Source: Archegozetes longisetosus (taxonomy: Eukaryota > Arthropoda > Arachnida > Sarcoptiformes > Trhypochthoniidae). From it: a DNA stretch of 64,000 nucleotides. The translations under genes were made by a program, and so were the position numbers. Within the stretch, counting starts at the first letter, position 1, and the number at the start of each line of letters is the position of its first letter. The stretch lies in the NCBI GenBank assembly GCA_018873245.2, contig JAEMBT020000003.1, positions 5,785,843 to 5,849,842 of the forward strand, written 5' to 3'. Below are positions 39,389 through 52,070 of this stretch, in pieces. The notes below the pieces were generated by a model. It saw nothing but the letters and a program-made list of their open reading frames with translations. It did not search any database and was not told the origin of the DNA.

Positions 39389-39522
39389 TACAGTAAAAGC
39401 TGTCCAACTCCAACATATAGTTAAGTGTTTTATTAAAAATTCATAACTACTGAGTCATGCGATCTCTATACTTTTTAAAAAATCACTTAAGTATATATTG
39501 AAATTAGTTCACTTTGTTATTG
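39389..39522. mobile_element. Short pogo/Tigger-like MITE
   Basis: It begins TA-CAGTAAAAGCTGTCCAACT and its right half is an imperfect inverted copy (AATATATACTTAAGTG on the minus strand against AACATATAGTTAAGTG on the plus). It aligns along its length with the element at 18035-18171 (AAAGCTGTC, TATAGT, AAGTGTTTT, ATAAC, CATG, ACTTTTTA, TTAAGTA). The right terminus is diverged, so the exact end is uncertain. Confidence 0.65.
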
Positions 39523-40282
39523 TGATTGATAAGATTGCTTTCAACACAAATTTCAATCTTTTGCTAAATTATAGCTTTAGTCAATGCATTCAACAATATC
39601 AATCATTTTTTCGTAAACTAACTGTATTCATAATGTAAGTTTACCGCTTGTCTAACAGTTCTGTGCATTTAATCAAACCTCTTATTTTAAGCTTACAAAT
39701 AGCAAAGTTTAAGGTAATTAAAAGCTAAAAAGGATTATCACAAGTCCAACAAATCAATTGAGTAATGAGTTTAACGTATTCAACTTGAATTTGTTGCCGT
39801 GAACAACACTAACCCTTATGTGATTGGCTTTTATTACAACTATTGTTTCAACAATCTGTTGATAGACCGGCGTGAGCGCTTCACGTGTTTAAAATACAAA
39901 CTATTAGCCAATTAAATGAACGCATCAATTGTTTGAGAAGACAAGCGTCAGCACCGTCTCAGTCTGTCTACAACTCACTAGCTTTACAAACAGTCATTTA
40001 AAACCGGTAAGGCCTCTACCAAAACGACCGTTTATTTAAAGTATTTGAATTTGAAAGCGCTTTTCGTTTGAATACAAATATCAAGTCTCTACTTAATCAC
40101 AACAATAAATTGAAATAAGTTCTTAATTTGATTAATTCTGTCATCAATTGGTTGATATTTAAGAAAATGTAATTAAACCTAATTAAATATATAGAATTGA
40201 TTTGTAAAGTAAACAATGATTTTCGATATAAATAATTGAATTTTTATGTGATGACAGGTTTAGCGAAACAGAAGAAGAAGTA

Positions 40283-42193
40283 ATGACTAAAGGCTGGGAC
40301 TATAAGTGTCCCCAATTTTGCGACTTTACCGCACCCGAAACTTGGTCCCTTAACAATGATATCGATTCTTTCTTCAGTGAGTATTCATTACTGTCTTTCT
40401 ATTATTGTCTGTTTTCGATTAAACTCTAGCGTTCAATCAAACCATATTTCCATTGTTTTGTTTAATTGTTGACTTCCGCCATACATTACGCTTATTGAGA
40501 TTACATTAGATTTATTGTGATTTGTCTTTTAACTCATTTTGTTTAATTTCAATCAATAAAGCTGTTGACCACGAAAAAGATCGTCGACAGAGCAGCTATA
40601 ATGAAAATGACTCACTTGTCATGCAAATTATCAAAAACAATGACAGCAAAGACGATAGTACTGATTCTGAAAAGCTATCAATTGTTTCCAATAATCGCAA
40701 TGAACAGAATGTCATTCAAACTGATTCTCAGATCAATTCAAAGGCCAAGAATATTGTTATCGCAAGTCTAAATTCAAGCTTGAAGTTGTCGTCAAATTAT
40801 GAAACTCCTCCACAAACCATGAACAAAGAGAACATTGAAGATGAGAATCAAGACAACGATGTCTTCTATTCGACAAAGAAGTCGTTTACAGTTGAGAAAA
40901 AATATAAATTGCGAACCACTCCAATGCGAACTCTTCAGCACAATGGAATAACACCAATGCGTGAGTCACGCATTACTAGCTCTAAAAAGAAGAGAATCAG
41001 AAGATCTAAGCAAACTTTGGCCAAAGAAGAAACTGTTTTTGACATGAATCAATTGATTGAATCGCTTCCATCTTCAAGTGAAGTGACCCCTCAAACTGTA
41101 ACCACTAACGAACAAAATGAAGTTATAAATCAAACCGAACAAAACAATATAACCAATCAAACTCAAAAGCAAGTCACAAACCTAATCGATGATATGCAGG
41201 CTCAAAATGTTAATGGTATGATTTCTGTCATTCTGTTTTTATGTATTTTAAGTTACATTTCAATATTTACGATTAGAAAACGATCAAAAACCAAACGAAC
41301 ACATTGAAAATAATAATGGCATTGATTTAACAGTTGAAGCTTCGAGTGAGGTGCCGTCCACAGGCAGAGCTTCTTATGTGATCGAGACTCGAGTCCAAAA
41401 AACTGTTAAACTTGTAAGTCCCGCGAAAACAGACAAAACTAATTCAGTGAAACGATTCATAAATTCGATTCGTAAGAAAGGAACTCCTATCAGAAGACCA
41501 AGTGAGAGAAAAGTTCGGGCCCATTCGATCAGCTCTGCTTTGTATTCTAGTGCAAAGTCCTCCTCCACTAAATTTAAGTCAATGGCTGAACTAATCAATG
41601 AGTTCCAGACTAAACCAAGAGATTATGATAGATCGCGATCTATGGACAAAAGCACTTGCGGTCAGCGCTCGCGCTCCTCTTCGGTGTCATCAATAACTCG
41701 TCCCATATCTCCTAAACTGCATGCGATTCATAGACATCGATGTAATCCAAACCAATTAGAACACGAAGAAATGATTGCTCAAGAAATTAAAAAGTATACC
41801 TTCAAAGCCAACCCAATCAGAAAGAAGTTATTCGACGCCAAGTTCGCGAGTGGTATCCCAAGAGTTAAGTCCACCAAAGCTCCGACAAAAGCAATTGGAA
41901 TGAGTTTTCTCACTGAAAAGCGTAATGAGATGCGAAGCGCTAAATTGTCTGTTAATGACGACAAATCGGAAGACAAAGAAAAAGCTCAATTTCGAGCTAA
42001 TCCGATGCCTTCTTTCAAGAATCCACTCCATCCTCTTCACAAGTCTGAGAAGAAAGTGACAACTTTTAAACCATTCAGTTTTGATGATCGCGATAAGAAT
42101 CTAATGATCAAAAAGCAACTAAGTCTAGAAAAGTTGCAAAAGAGCACTCAAAAAGAGCTCAATTTTAACCATAGAAAATCGTTCAAGTTTTAA
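40283..42193 (+). CDS. TPX2: TPX2-like spindle assembly factor
   Basis: Microtubule nucleator and Aurora A activator released by Ran-GTP during mitosis. Exons 40283-40376, 40562-41215 and 41277-42193 give 554 residues (human 747). The N-terminus MTKGWDYKCPQFCDFTAPETW...IDSFF lines up with the vertebrate Aurora-binding segment (YSYDAPxxFxNF...IDSWF). The middle is Asn/Gln/Ser-rich and probably disordered, with basic clusters (SSKKKRIRRSK) that may be nuclear localisation signals. The C-terminal third has TPX2-type blocks: KYTFKANPIRKKLFDAKFAS, STKAPTKAIGMSF, FRANPMPSFKNPLHP and TFKPFSFDDR. An acidic/basic helical stretch (EHEEMIAQEIKKY) precedes them. AATAAA lies at 42381. The shorter length reflects fewer microtubule-binding repeats, or divergence. 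Confidence 0.88.
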
Positions 42194-43211
42194 GTTTTTG
42201 GTGTCTTATCAATGATCGATTCTAACTTTTTATATTTTAATCTTATTTTCGTCTATTGGTTTTATACTCTACTTTCGATTTAAGTCTTTGTGATTCACTT
42301 TTCTATATTTCACCTCATTATTACATTGAATGGATTGTATACCGTTCAAAGATTGTCAGTTTTATCGTATCTCCAATTTGAATAAAATAATTATATCAAA
42401 TAGATTGATATTAAAGTTTATGATTATATACAATTAATATCAAATAAATGACTTTCTATGTAATTAAATTGCAAATATTCTTGATTTTAAATCCACACAA
42501 TTTTACATAACTCTAAATTGTAATAAAATTTTTTTATATCAGTTTTTTCTGAATATTTTTATTCAAAATAAATAATTACAATAATTCAATGAAATACCCT
42601 TTGTTTCCAATGAATACTCGTATTTAATTTTATTTGAAGCTAATCTAAAGCTAAATTGATTTGTAGGAAAGAAATTATTTAAAATTTATATACATTTTAT
42701 GAGTACAGAAAATGATGAATTTGATCGAAGATGAACTTTATATAAATGTATTTCAATAAATTATGCGACTATAAATTGATGTTTTAGATATAGTCGAAAA
42801 GTATAAATTAGTAAATGTTTAAAATCATATTCAATTCATTACTTTCTATCAATTAACTTTAAATTCTTATTAAATGAGTCATAAACTTGAAGCTATTTAA
42901 ATATGTTTTGTGTTCAATCAATACTATGATTGCAAACTTAATATAATGTGTTGAAGAACTCAATAATCATTGATAGTAACCAGAAGTGATGCGCTATCAT
43001 TGAGTGCTTTCCATCAGACTATAATATATAGGATATTGCGAAACATATCATATTAATTATAGTAATGAAAGCAAATCGGGGATCAAATTTGGCCACAATT
43101 GATGCGCATAACTGGAAGATTGAGATAGGAAGGGTCTTATAGTTGTTACTATATGGGATTATTAAGTTATCAAGAGTAATTCAATTGAGATTGTCTAGTA
43201 GCCAGAAAGTT
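42194..43211. other. Convergent spacer between TPX2 and Patched
   Basis: AT-rich 3' flanks of converging genes. No gene or repeat of note is seen. Confidence 0.6.
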
Positions 43212-46200
43212 TTACGTTTCTGGAGTTCGACTGTTTCTTCTGGACTGTTCTCTGTTTCTACTATTAGGACGGCTGTTACTGTTATAACTGTATTCTCGTT
43301 CGATATAAGGCGCGTGAACTTCCACCTTCAACTTTGCAGTTGCCATCACTTTAGTGGTCACCGTGTGTTGAGATTGCGATATTTGCGTGAAGGCCTGAGG
43401 AGGTAGTGATGCCTTTGTTCCTGAACTCATACTTTCGTTAGTCATTGTCGACGTTCCACTACTTTCACTCATTGCTGGGCTCTCGCGATCTGTGGAAGGC
43501 GTTGGACTTTCCGAAGCACTTGTCTATTGAAAATCAAATGCAATTCAAATGTTTTGGTCACAATAAATGAGTTATACTAATATTCTGATTCATACCTCAC
43601 TGGAAGACGTAGGCGTTGTTGAGGTAGTTTGAGATATTGTATGGTTGCCACCATTTGGACCATTTGTTATGGTTGTTGTTTCGACAACAAATTCTGGTTG
43701 CACTACAATCTCATGTGAAGAATGATATGATTGTGGCTCTTCTGATATAGTCGAAAGTGATATCTCTGATTGCACTCTGGGATAGGATCGTCTCGAAAAA
43801 TAAGGTCCACTGACTGAACGCAACTTTTTACGAGACAATGATGGAGATGGCGATGGGGATGGTGTTGATATACGGTCTTCATAGTCGAATGGAATTATTT
43901 CTGGTGGCGGACCAATTATTGATAGTAAAACTGGCAGTAGTACGAGTCCATTCAAAGCTCCCAATACAACAACACCAAACAAAACGTAAAAGAAGTATCT
44001 GAAAAATTATTCAATTCAAATCAGCGTCTCAAACAAGCGTCTCAGAAGAGCGTGTGAGCAAATCAACAACTTGTTTACCTTATAATGAAGTCGAATTCTG
44101 AGAATGCGAGCATGAATATGCCGAACATTGTTGATATGATTCCGTGTGTAACAGGTGTGAACATGTGCTGTAATGCCATTTTCATTCTGTGATTTCTGTT
44201 GCCAATACTAGTTAAGAAACTCTGAAAACGATCAAAATCATTAATTTTCAATTAGAGGCCTTCATTGAAAAAATGATCGAAAGTCTTACCAAAGTTATGT
44301 GAGACACAAAATCTACACCAATTCCAACCGATACTATGAGAATGACAGCGGGAACAGCACTCAGTCGAATGCCGAGAGACCCATTAGTCCAAAAAGTTCG
44401 ACAACGATCATAGACAAGACAACAACGATTAGTGTTGCGGTCCACGGATTTAGAAGAAAGGCACTGATCACTAAGAAAACAGCCGCTAAAACAACAACGA
44501 GTGCAGAAAATAAATAAAATCTTAATCTGACGTATTGTTCCCAATAAATAAATGGTATTCCAGTGGGAAAGTTAGGAATTCCTTTATCTTCGAACTTTTG
44601 ACAAATGGCACGAATAGCTTGTATGGTGTCAGTTATTTCAGCAGTAGTTCGCATGTTGTTCAAGTAGAAAGGCATTTGTGCGTAAACGAGTGGCTGCGAT
44701 TTGGCTATTTTCAGCTCTACATCTTGTGCCACATGAATCCATTGGCGCGGTTCTGGACGGAAACTAGCCTGGGATGCAGAGTAAGCCAACGCGTCGTTGG
44801 ATACCCAGGCAGTCAAATAGTTGTAGAAGGCTTTCGGGTTTATGATACCAACCTCATCTACTAATCTCATACTCAATACCTGATTCAAAATAATCACTAA
44901 CTTTAGACAAAATCATTCAATAAAATCGATTAGTTTGAATTACCAAAGATTTGTCAACAGGATTGTCGACGCGTCCAGTTTGAACCAACAGTTTGTAGGC
45001 CAATATTCCATCATCGGATGCATTCGGAAACCAATTTTCTCTTGTAATGCAACCATTCTTCCAGTCTCTATCAAAAGCCTCTTGCAATCCTAGTAACCAA
45101 TCACGAAACATAGTTAACCAGAACTCAGGCAGCCCTCCGTCATCATTCTTAATAATTTGTCCGACTCTAGTGAATGCCTGATGGTATTCGTGAAGAAGCC
45201 TTTGATTGGTTGGATATTCAAAGTTTCCTTGAGTTACAGCAAACATATTGAAAAAACTAAAATATCTTCTCTGAAAGTTGAGAAACCTATACTCTATTGT
45301 ATTACGAGGAACTATATCTGTTAAGTCTAGTCCGTCATCCACTCGAACGAGTCCCGATATACTTATTATCAAAATAATTAAAAACACAAACACTATGAAG
45401 ACTTTCACTGGTTTTCTTTCCAGAACTGGTCCATATATGTTGGCCGCAAAATAAGTCAAAGTCCATTTTTGATCATTTTTACATTTAGTCAATGAGTAAT
45501 AGATTGATTTTTCGACATCAGGAGCACAATGTTCTCTTACAAGACTGTCATTAGCGGCGCACTTACACGACACTTTTTGTGTGCTTCTTTGTGTGTCCCT
45601 TTGTGCGTCTCTTTCTGTGTCTCTCTGTGTGTTTCGTGGCAGAAATGGTTGAGTTACACTTTTATCAGGAGCCAAAATGGTCACTACGTGTGACCGATCG
45701 GGAGGCAGTGCGTGCACAATACACTTCTTGACGTCTGATTTCTTCTTTAAGAAACGTTTTTTGTCACTTTGCTTATGTTGATTAGCATTTGAATGATTAT
45801 CATAGGTTTGCCGGCTGTCATTGTTTGATATGTTGGCGTATAAACAGCACGATGTATCTCTTCTTCCAGAACGACGTCTCTTTAAATCAATACTCGCCAC
45901 AGCAGGGAATAGAAATATCACAGAAACTGAGATAAATGTAATGAGAATTGCAGCCTGAAGAGCAAAACACCTCAGGGCTGGTATAGGAATAATTGCTGCC
46001 GCCAAGAATGCACACACATTCCCGAATGATGTCAGCAAAATGCTTGAACCAATCTGTTTTAGGCATTCACCAGTTTTATTCTGTAAGATTGGTTTAACTC
46101 ATTAGTTTTGCTTCCATCTCATTTATCATTATATTGATTGTTTGTCTAAGAACAATTGGTTCAGATTGCAATGTTCGTGATTGAGAAGTTGTTACTGTTG

Positions 46201-49200
46201 TTTTTTTGGTCAAATTAATTAATGGGGATGGAAGTGATATTAGGAGATTGTTGCAGTATGAGTAAAAAGTTGAATCATATTCTTACAACTCAGTAAGACT
46301 ACACTTACGTAAGGAGACAAAATAAAACTAAAACCTGAATTATGATCATTTTCATTGAATGTCAAGTTTGCCAAGTTTGCTAACAAGCGTATTAAGCATT
46401 TGAATTATGACTTTTACATATACTAATGAAGCTCATAAACTTTTAATTGGTTGATCAATTAAATCAAATTGAGTCAGTATGTGTCTGCATTCTACGTTGA
46501 CTCTTGCCAAGGTTTAATAGTCAACATAATTTTAGCTATAATCAACGTACAAATCCAAATTTATACTATTCTAACTTTATATCACTTCTCAAATATTATC
46601 AAAATAATCCTCTTTTTCAAATAATTCATCAATATATTGGTTGCTTTACCTCAAAAGGAGTGTCGACTTCCATATTTTCAGAATAAGTATGAGCTAATAG
46701 AAACATATTATCAACACCAATACCTAATGCCAAGAAGGGAATAATCTGCCAACGAAAAAATAGCATTAAACAATGAGTGGTCAATGAGCGGTAGAAAGTT
46801 CGAAATGAAATTACTTGAGTTGTCGATGCATTAAATGGTAGTCCGATTAACGCACAAAAGCCCAGACCGGCAGCAACAGAGAGACCAATTATGATAACTC
46901 CAGCCATTCCCAGGAAGCTCTGAGAATTGACACTATTGTTCCATTTGCATAATGAATATCCCGCATATATCAACATAAGGATATAACCAATTGCAACTCT
47001 TGTCACATTGACATCAGAAAAGTTCTTCATTATGTCCATGAGAGAAGTGCTCGTAAAGAGATGAATATCATGATGTTTTAGGTTATGGTCGTTATTCGTG
47101 AATTTTTGTACTTCCTATTGAAAAAAAATAAAATAAAAATGAATTTTTTCATAGAATAATTGATTATTATTTGGAAACTTGTTTTGCTTTAATTCCATGA
47201 GTAATGACTAATCTGTTTTAAATTAATAAACATCAGTTCACGTTTATTTCACATCAATTCCGAATAATTTTACCCAAAAAACATTTATTAGGAGACATTA
47301 AAATGATAAAATCAACTTTGATGAACATATTTTTGTATTAAAATGAAGGACATCAGAGCCAAGATCAATGAATGTATTGAAAATTGAAATGGAATCACAC
47401 ACTAAAATTTGATCATAAACCGATTGACGTATTTTATTTAGAATAGTTAAACTTCGATTAAACAATTAGATAGTAGAAACTTACTTCAGCAAATTTTCGT
47501 TGCCAGGCTTCGAGGATCACTCTAGCCTTTTCGACAGACCAGTCCAGATTATGAACTTTATAAGTGTGTCGATAAAATTCGTACATTTCTTGTTCAGCCA
47601 TTAATTGTATGATAGATTGAAGTGCTTTGGCGCGAACGATGTGTCCCGTCTTATTTTTCTTCACACCTCCTACTATCAAATCTTCGGGCCAGTGCATGAA
47701 TTTGGTGGCAAACCCATAACAACCACCAGTCAGTTCAGCGCCAATATCTGGCAGTTGCCCAGAGAGCCTGTTTGGAGCTGTGGATGGACAATTGACATCA
47801 GTTGGATCTAAGCAAGGCTTCTTTTGATATGCCGACGTTATTCCCGCCTTCAATGGTAGAAATTTAGACACTAAATAATTTTGAAAATTCACATCAAATA
47901 TATCTCGTTTAATACCCTTTTCATAAATTTAAGTAATGTTGAAAACGGGAAAGTGTTTGCTTGATTTTCTGATCCTCTCATAGTTGACATCATTGTTTCG
48001 ATTAGAAGCTCAGGGTTTAAATTAGTCCACTGGACGTTAATACCAAGTCCACTGGTTGAATGAGAAATCAGTATAGATTAGAAATGGAAAGCAAACAATT
48101 AATTTGAAGAAGTGAAGTAACTCACGGAATAGGAACTGGAAACTCTGGTCCCAAGAGTTTGGCGCCTTCCCAAAAACAGTCGAGAGGGGTTATGATTGCA
48201 CATGGAAATAGGTTTTCCAGCATCTAAATTTGTTGTAAACAAATAATCAGTTAACTACTATTCAATTGAACAATGTTTATATTTGAGCTCTTACTGAATC
48301 GATGTAATGTGTGTCAAAGCTGGGAATGCTCGGCGAATAACAGATATCTTTTAGTCTCCAAGTGCTAAAAGTTATTAAATACCGTATTAGTTAACAAATA
48401 TAGAACAGAATTAAGAGAGAACAATTTAAGAATCTAACTGACACATCAAACATATCAACAGTAACTTTTGTGGCCACTTTCATAGCTTGTAGATGTAGCA
48501 GGAGCGCGTTAGCGTGAAGAACACTCGCACCAGTTGTTCTCGGTGTCTGAATAACAATTTGATTAGTACTACCAAAGCCTTCGCCCAAAGTAGTTCTGAT
48601 GTATTTCATCTCTTTTTCAAGTCTTCCTCCCTCTGAGAATGGCAATTTGGATGGTTAGATGATGATGAAAAGTAAATGAAGATTATTGATAAAAAAGTGA
48701 CATACCTTCAACCCATAATCTCTCGACATTTGTTTCCATTGTTGCGGATTTAAGACCCACACAAAATGTTATAAGTACTAAGAGGCCAACAAATAATACT
48801 TTTCCAGCGTTCTTTTGTATGAAGAAACCTAAATCGTGAAGATAGGACTGCAATTTGGTCCGCACCCATAAGGCTGACTTATTGCCAGATGCTTTGCCCT
48901 ATGAAATAACCAAAGGAAAACATGCACTTTTATGGCACGTCTAATGTCTCAATTATCGATGTATAGTATTCATTTACGTTCACTCATTCTTCAGCCTGAT
49001 CACTCAGTCTGATTCATTTTTGAACCATTTTGATTGTCTGACTTGATTGCCAGTTTGCCAAACAACTATTATTTTACGTACCTTTTCTATTTGGGCCAAA
49101 GCAGTCTTAGCGTCGATCCAAGAAGTCCTGGTGAGAAGGCTGACATTTGTCACTTTATTTTGGCTCACTTGAGACAATTTAGATTTATTTAAAGTAGTTT

Positions 49201-49225
49201 CAAAGTTTTTCTTTGTGGTAATCAT
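43212..49225 (-). CDS. ptc: Patched, Hedgehog receptor (one-base frameshift in exon 11)
   Basis: Twelve-pass RND-type sterol transporter that restrains Smoothened and binds Hedgehog. Fourteen minus-strand exons: 49225-49082, 48898-48706, 48632-48443, 48364-48295, 48223-48126, 48051-47916, 47847-47485, 47114-46815, 46745-46650, 46080-44944, 44879-44290, 44221-44079, 43998-43596 and 43523-43212; about 1391 residues expected. Landmarks in order: [28 protein letters not shown] TM1, [35 protein letters not shown], the sterol-sensing domain ([17 protein letters not shown] to [14 protein letters not shown]), [34 protein letters not shown] and the second RND half. The tail keeps [15 protein letters not shown] and [11 protein letters not shown], as in Drosophila Ptc, but I see no PPxY motif. 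The cytosolic loop between halves has RDTQ/RDTE short repeats. Exon 11 lacks one base near 44370, giving a premature TGA at 44363-44361. Confidence 0.97.
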
Positions 49226-50433
49226 TATTGTAATATATCCATGATCTTGATTGAGCCCATCTCAAAATCGGAACAATGGGTTCACACAATTTCGGTGAAT
49301 GTTGATCAAGCATTTAGCTACAAACACAATTTAGACCTCCTATGCTTCTGATTCACTGAATAACTTCTCGAGAAGTGCATTTTCATAGAGTGCACCAAAA
49401 ATGCTAGGGAGCAGGATTTGCACACAAGGCTATGGCTTACAGCTTACAGGCTTACTACCAGTTACTGGCTTTAACACCATACGCAGTTATTTCACTTATG
49501 TCAAGTAGTGAAGCCCGAAATACTTTCAAAATTACTTTACACTACACTTAGTTATACTTTCAAAACTTTCTTCAATACTTCTAATTTTTTTATTTATCTA
49601 TAGTTACCATTCAAACAACTTCTATATTAAAGCTTATGCCACATCTGATCACTTCTGACCATTCAGTGTGACTCGATTTGAAATTATGATTTAATTTAAG
49701 TGAAAAACAAGAGTTAGAACACACTTAGAGCACACTGTAGTGAACTTGTGGCACAGTGTAAAGAAACTAAAATAAAAATCAGACTATCGGTGATTTTATT
49801 GAGGTAGTCCTGTCGTTATAGGTCGGTCCACACGCTGATCAAGTTATAAAGCGAAAGGTGGATCAGAGCACATGTATATAATGGTATAGTTCTAATAGAT
49901 GGAAGGCTAATATTTTTGTGTGAAGCAGTTTAATACCACATTGAGAGACCAGCGTCCACCTCGCCCTAACGTCTTTCGGTTAGACTAAACAAGCACTTTT
50001 CTCTTAAGTCTCCTCCTTCCTCACCATTGCACGGAAGATCGATTAGTGTTTTGCTCGCTCTTCATTGGCTGCTTTCTCATATCGAGTCCTTAGTCGGGCT
50101 ACAAGTTTTAATACTGAGTTTAAGAGACCAGCAACGGGTCGCCCAAGTGAAAGGGACCACACACGACGGATAGATCTCGAGGAACTTCGAGGAGGGGAAC
50201 TGTGCATGCATTAAATCTGTCGACTTGTCAAAGACAACCACCTTCCCCTATCCCCACCAACTAAACTTATTCAATGGCATGCAATTTGTATCATTAATTT
50301 CCGGTAATTTTACTTATACCTCTTCATGCTCCATTTACTATCACTACGCTTTTTACTTATTTTTCATTAATTACTTTCTCTTATTTCTTTCTCAAATCTT
50401 TTATTTCTATATTCCTTTCAGATCAACAGTTCA

Positions 50434-50647
50434 GTCCCGAACCTGAGATTCAGTTTTTATCGACGGTATACAAGACTGAGCTGAGACCCGAACCTCAAAC
50501 TGAGCTTTTGTGAACATATAGACGAAATCTCGTCCCGAACCTAAAACAGAGTTCTCTGAACAGCATAGACTGAGTCTCGTCCCGAACCTAAAATTGAGTT
50601 TTTGTTCGCAGTATAGACTAAGTTGAATGTGAAACCTAAGATTGAGT
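50434..50647. repeat. Degenerate minisatellite, about 47-52-bp unit
   Basis: Four to five units each contain CCCGAACCT(A/C/G)A(A/G)A, then TGAG, then ATAGAC and TCTCGT. Unit starts are at about 50436, 50487, 50534 and 50581, with a partial at 50630. Units differ by 10-30 percent, so the array is old. Confidence 0.85.
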
Positions 50648-51329
50648 GAAATGTTATGTTGTCAAACTTAACTATAGAGCGTTTAAATAAAGATAGGGAG
50701 GGATATAATTATATCGATAGTCATATTCTTTCTCTGCATAAATCATGGATACACATAACTTTCTCATAATTCTCTAATTAAATGTTAGTTTTCTCTTCGT
50801 CTCAATTTTGTTTGTGTTTTGTTTGTATTTTGGCCTCAAGTGAGATATGAGAAGCAAATGATCTCGCATTGAAGCGAAACAAAAGCTTTTGAATAAATTG
50901 CATGACAGGGTGTAAAGAAGAGGTCAAATGCAAAGGCATTAAATAACTTTGATTGTGATATTTGCATAAATCGTAGGCAGTCTATCGCCGCATTGGCGAT
51001 CGTATCAGTAATTTTGGTCCTCCTTGTGAAAAGTTGGCGCACATACAAGTTTGAGGCAGAGTATGACCACACAAGTAGTTTCTCCTCAGGCATTCAAAAT
51101 TAGTTCTAATTTTATGAATAGAAAAAGCCAAGCATAACAGAGTCATTGTGGATGAGGTGGATGATGACGAACAGATAAGATACACAATAAAGAAATTTTA
51201 CTCTGACTATCTCAACCAAAATATAACTAACTAATCACGATCATTTTGCGCATCACTCCCAAAATCATTAAGACTAAATCTATGGCAAACTGCAGTCACC
51301 AGCAGTCAATGCAGTGGCAATCAAAATCC

Positions 51330-51440
51330 TGTCTTTGCTCTTTTGCTCTCTTTTGCTGTGTTTGCTATATTTGCTATGTTTTTCTATGTTTGCTGTGTTT
51401 TGCTGTCTTGCTATGTGTGCTGTTTTCTGTTTTCTGTTTT
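51330..51440. repeat. TTTGCT-rich low-complexity tract
   Basis: Irregular repetition of TTTGCT(G/A)TG and TTTTCTG. The ORF across it (Cys/Phe/Leu-rich) is an artefact of this composition. Confidence 0.8.
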
Positions 51441-52025
51441 CTATTATATTTAATCACTTATAACTCGTAATAAAGCGGCACAGCCTGTGTGCAAATGCGT
51501 AGAAATTATAAAGTTAAAATATAGATTACATTACACGCTCATCGATGTGTGTGGCGATGAGGTCATGAACGCCAGATTCGCGCAGAGTGTCCATCAAGCA
51601 GTTGCAATCTAGTACTAGTATGTGAGCACTATCTGAGCAGTAGTACCAGTACTAGTACTAACTCAGTATAAGAGCATAAACGCTATAAGACTGTCAGAGT
51701 ATAAGTTCCAATCTTTAAGTTCAAGTTTTACCCGTAGCTCTAAACGACTTGCAAAGCTTTGCCTCTGCTGTCTCTATAAGTAGGTAACTCGTTGGGTGGT
51801 CTACTGTATATCCCATTAAATCATTCCTCTTCTCTTACAATAGTCCAATACAGACACGTGTTATTCTCATACAGCCCTCTCCACAATATTTTCAACTCTA
51901 TCACATCTCTGCATATCAAATCTTATTAATTCTCAATTATCTATTAATGTCATATCACTGCCATATTCGACTCTGCTATCTTCTTAAGGTTCAAATAAAA
52001 CATATTTCGACCAAATTCTAAAATT

Positions 52026-52029
<4 letters not shown>

Positions 52030-52065
<36 letters not shown>
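52030..52065. repeat. (CT)n microsatellite
   Basis: About 18 perfect CT units. Confidence 0.97.

Positions 52066-52070
<5 letters not shown>

Larger units (their letters stand above)
37361..40282. other. Spacer between the secreted-protein gene and TPX2
   Basis: AT-rich. It contains a 38-bp tandem repeat (37731-37844), a nested hairpin (39290-39321) and a short transposon (39389-39522). ORFs near 37873-38236 overlap each other on both strands and look random. A possible 5'UTR acceptor of TPX2 (GACAG) lies just before 40259. Confidence 0.55.
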
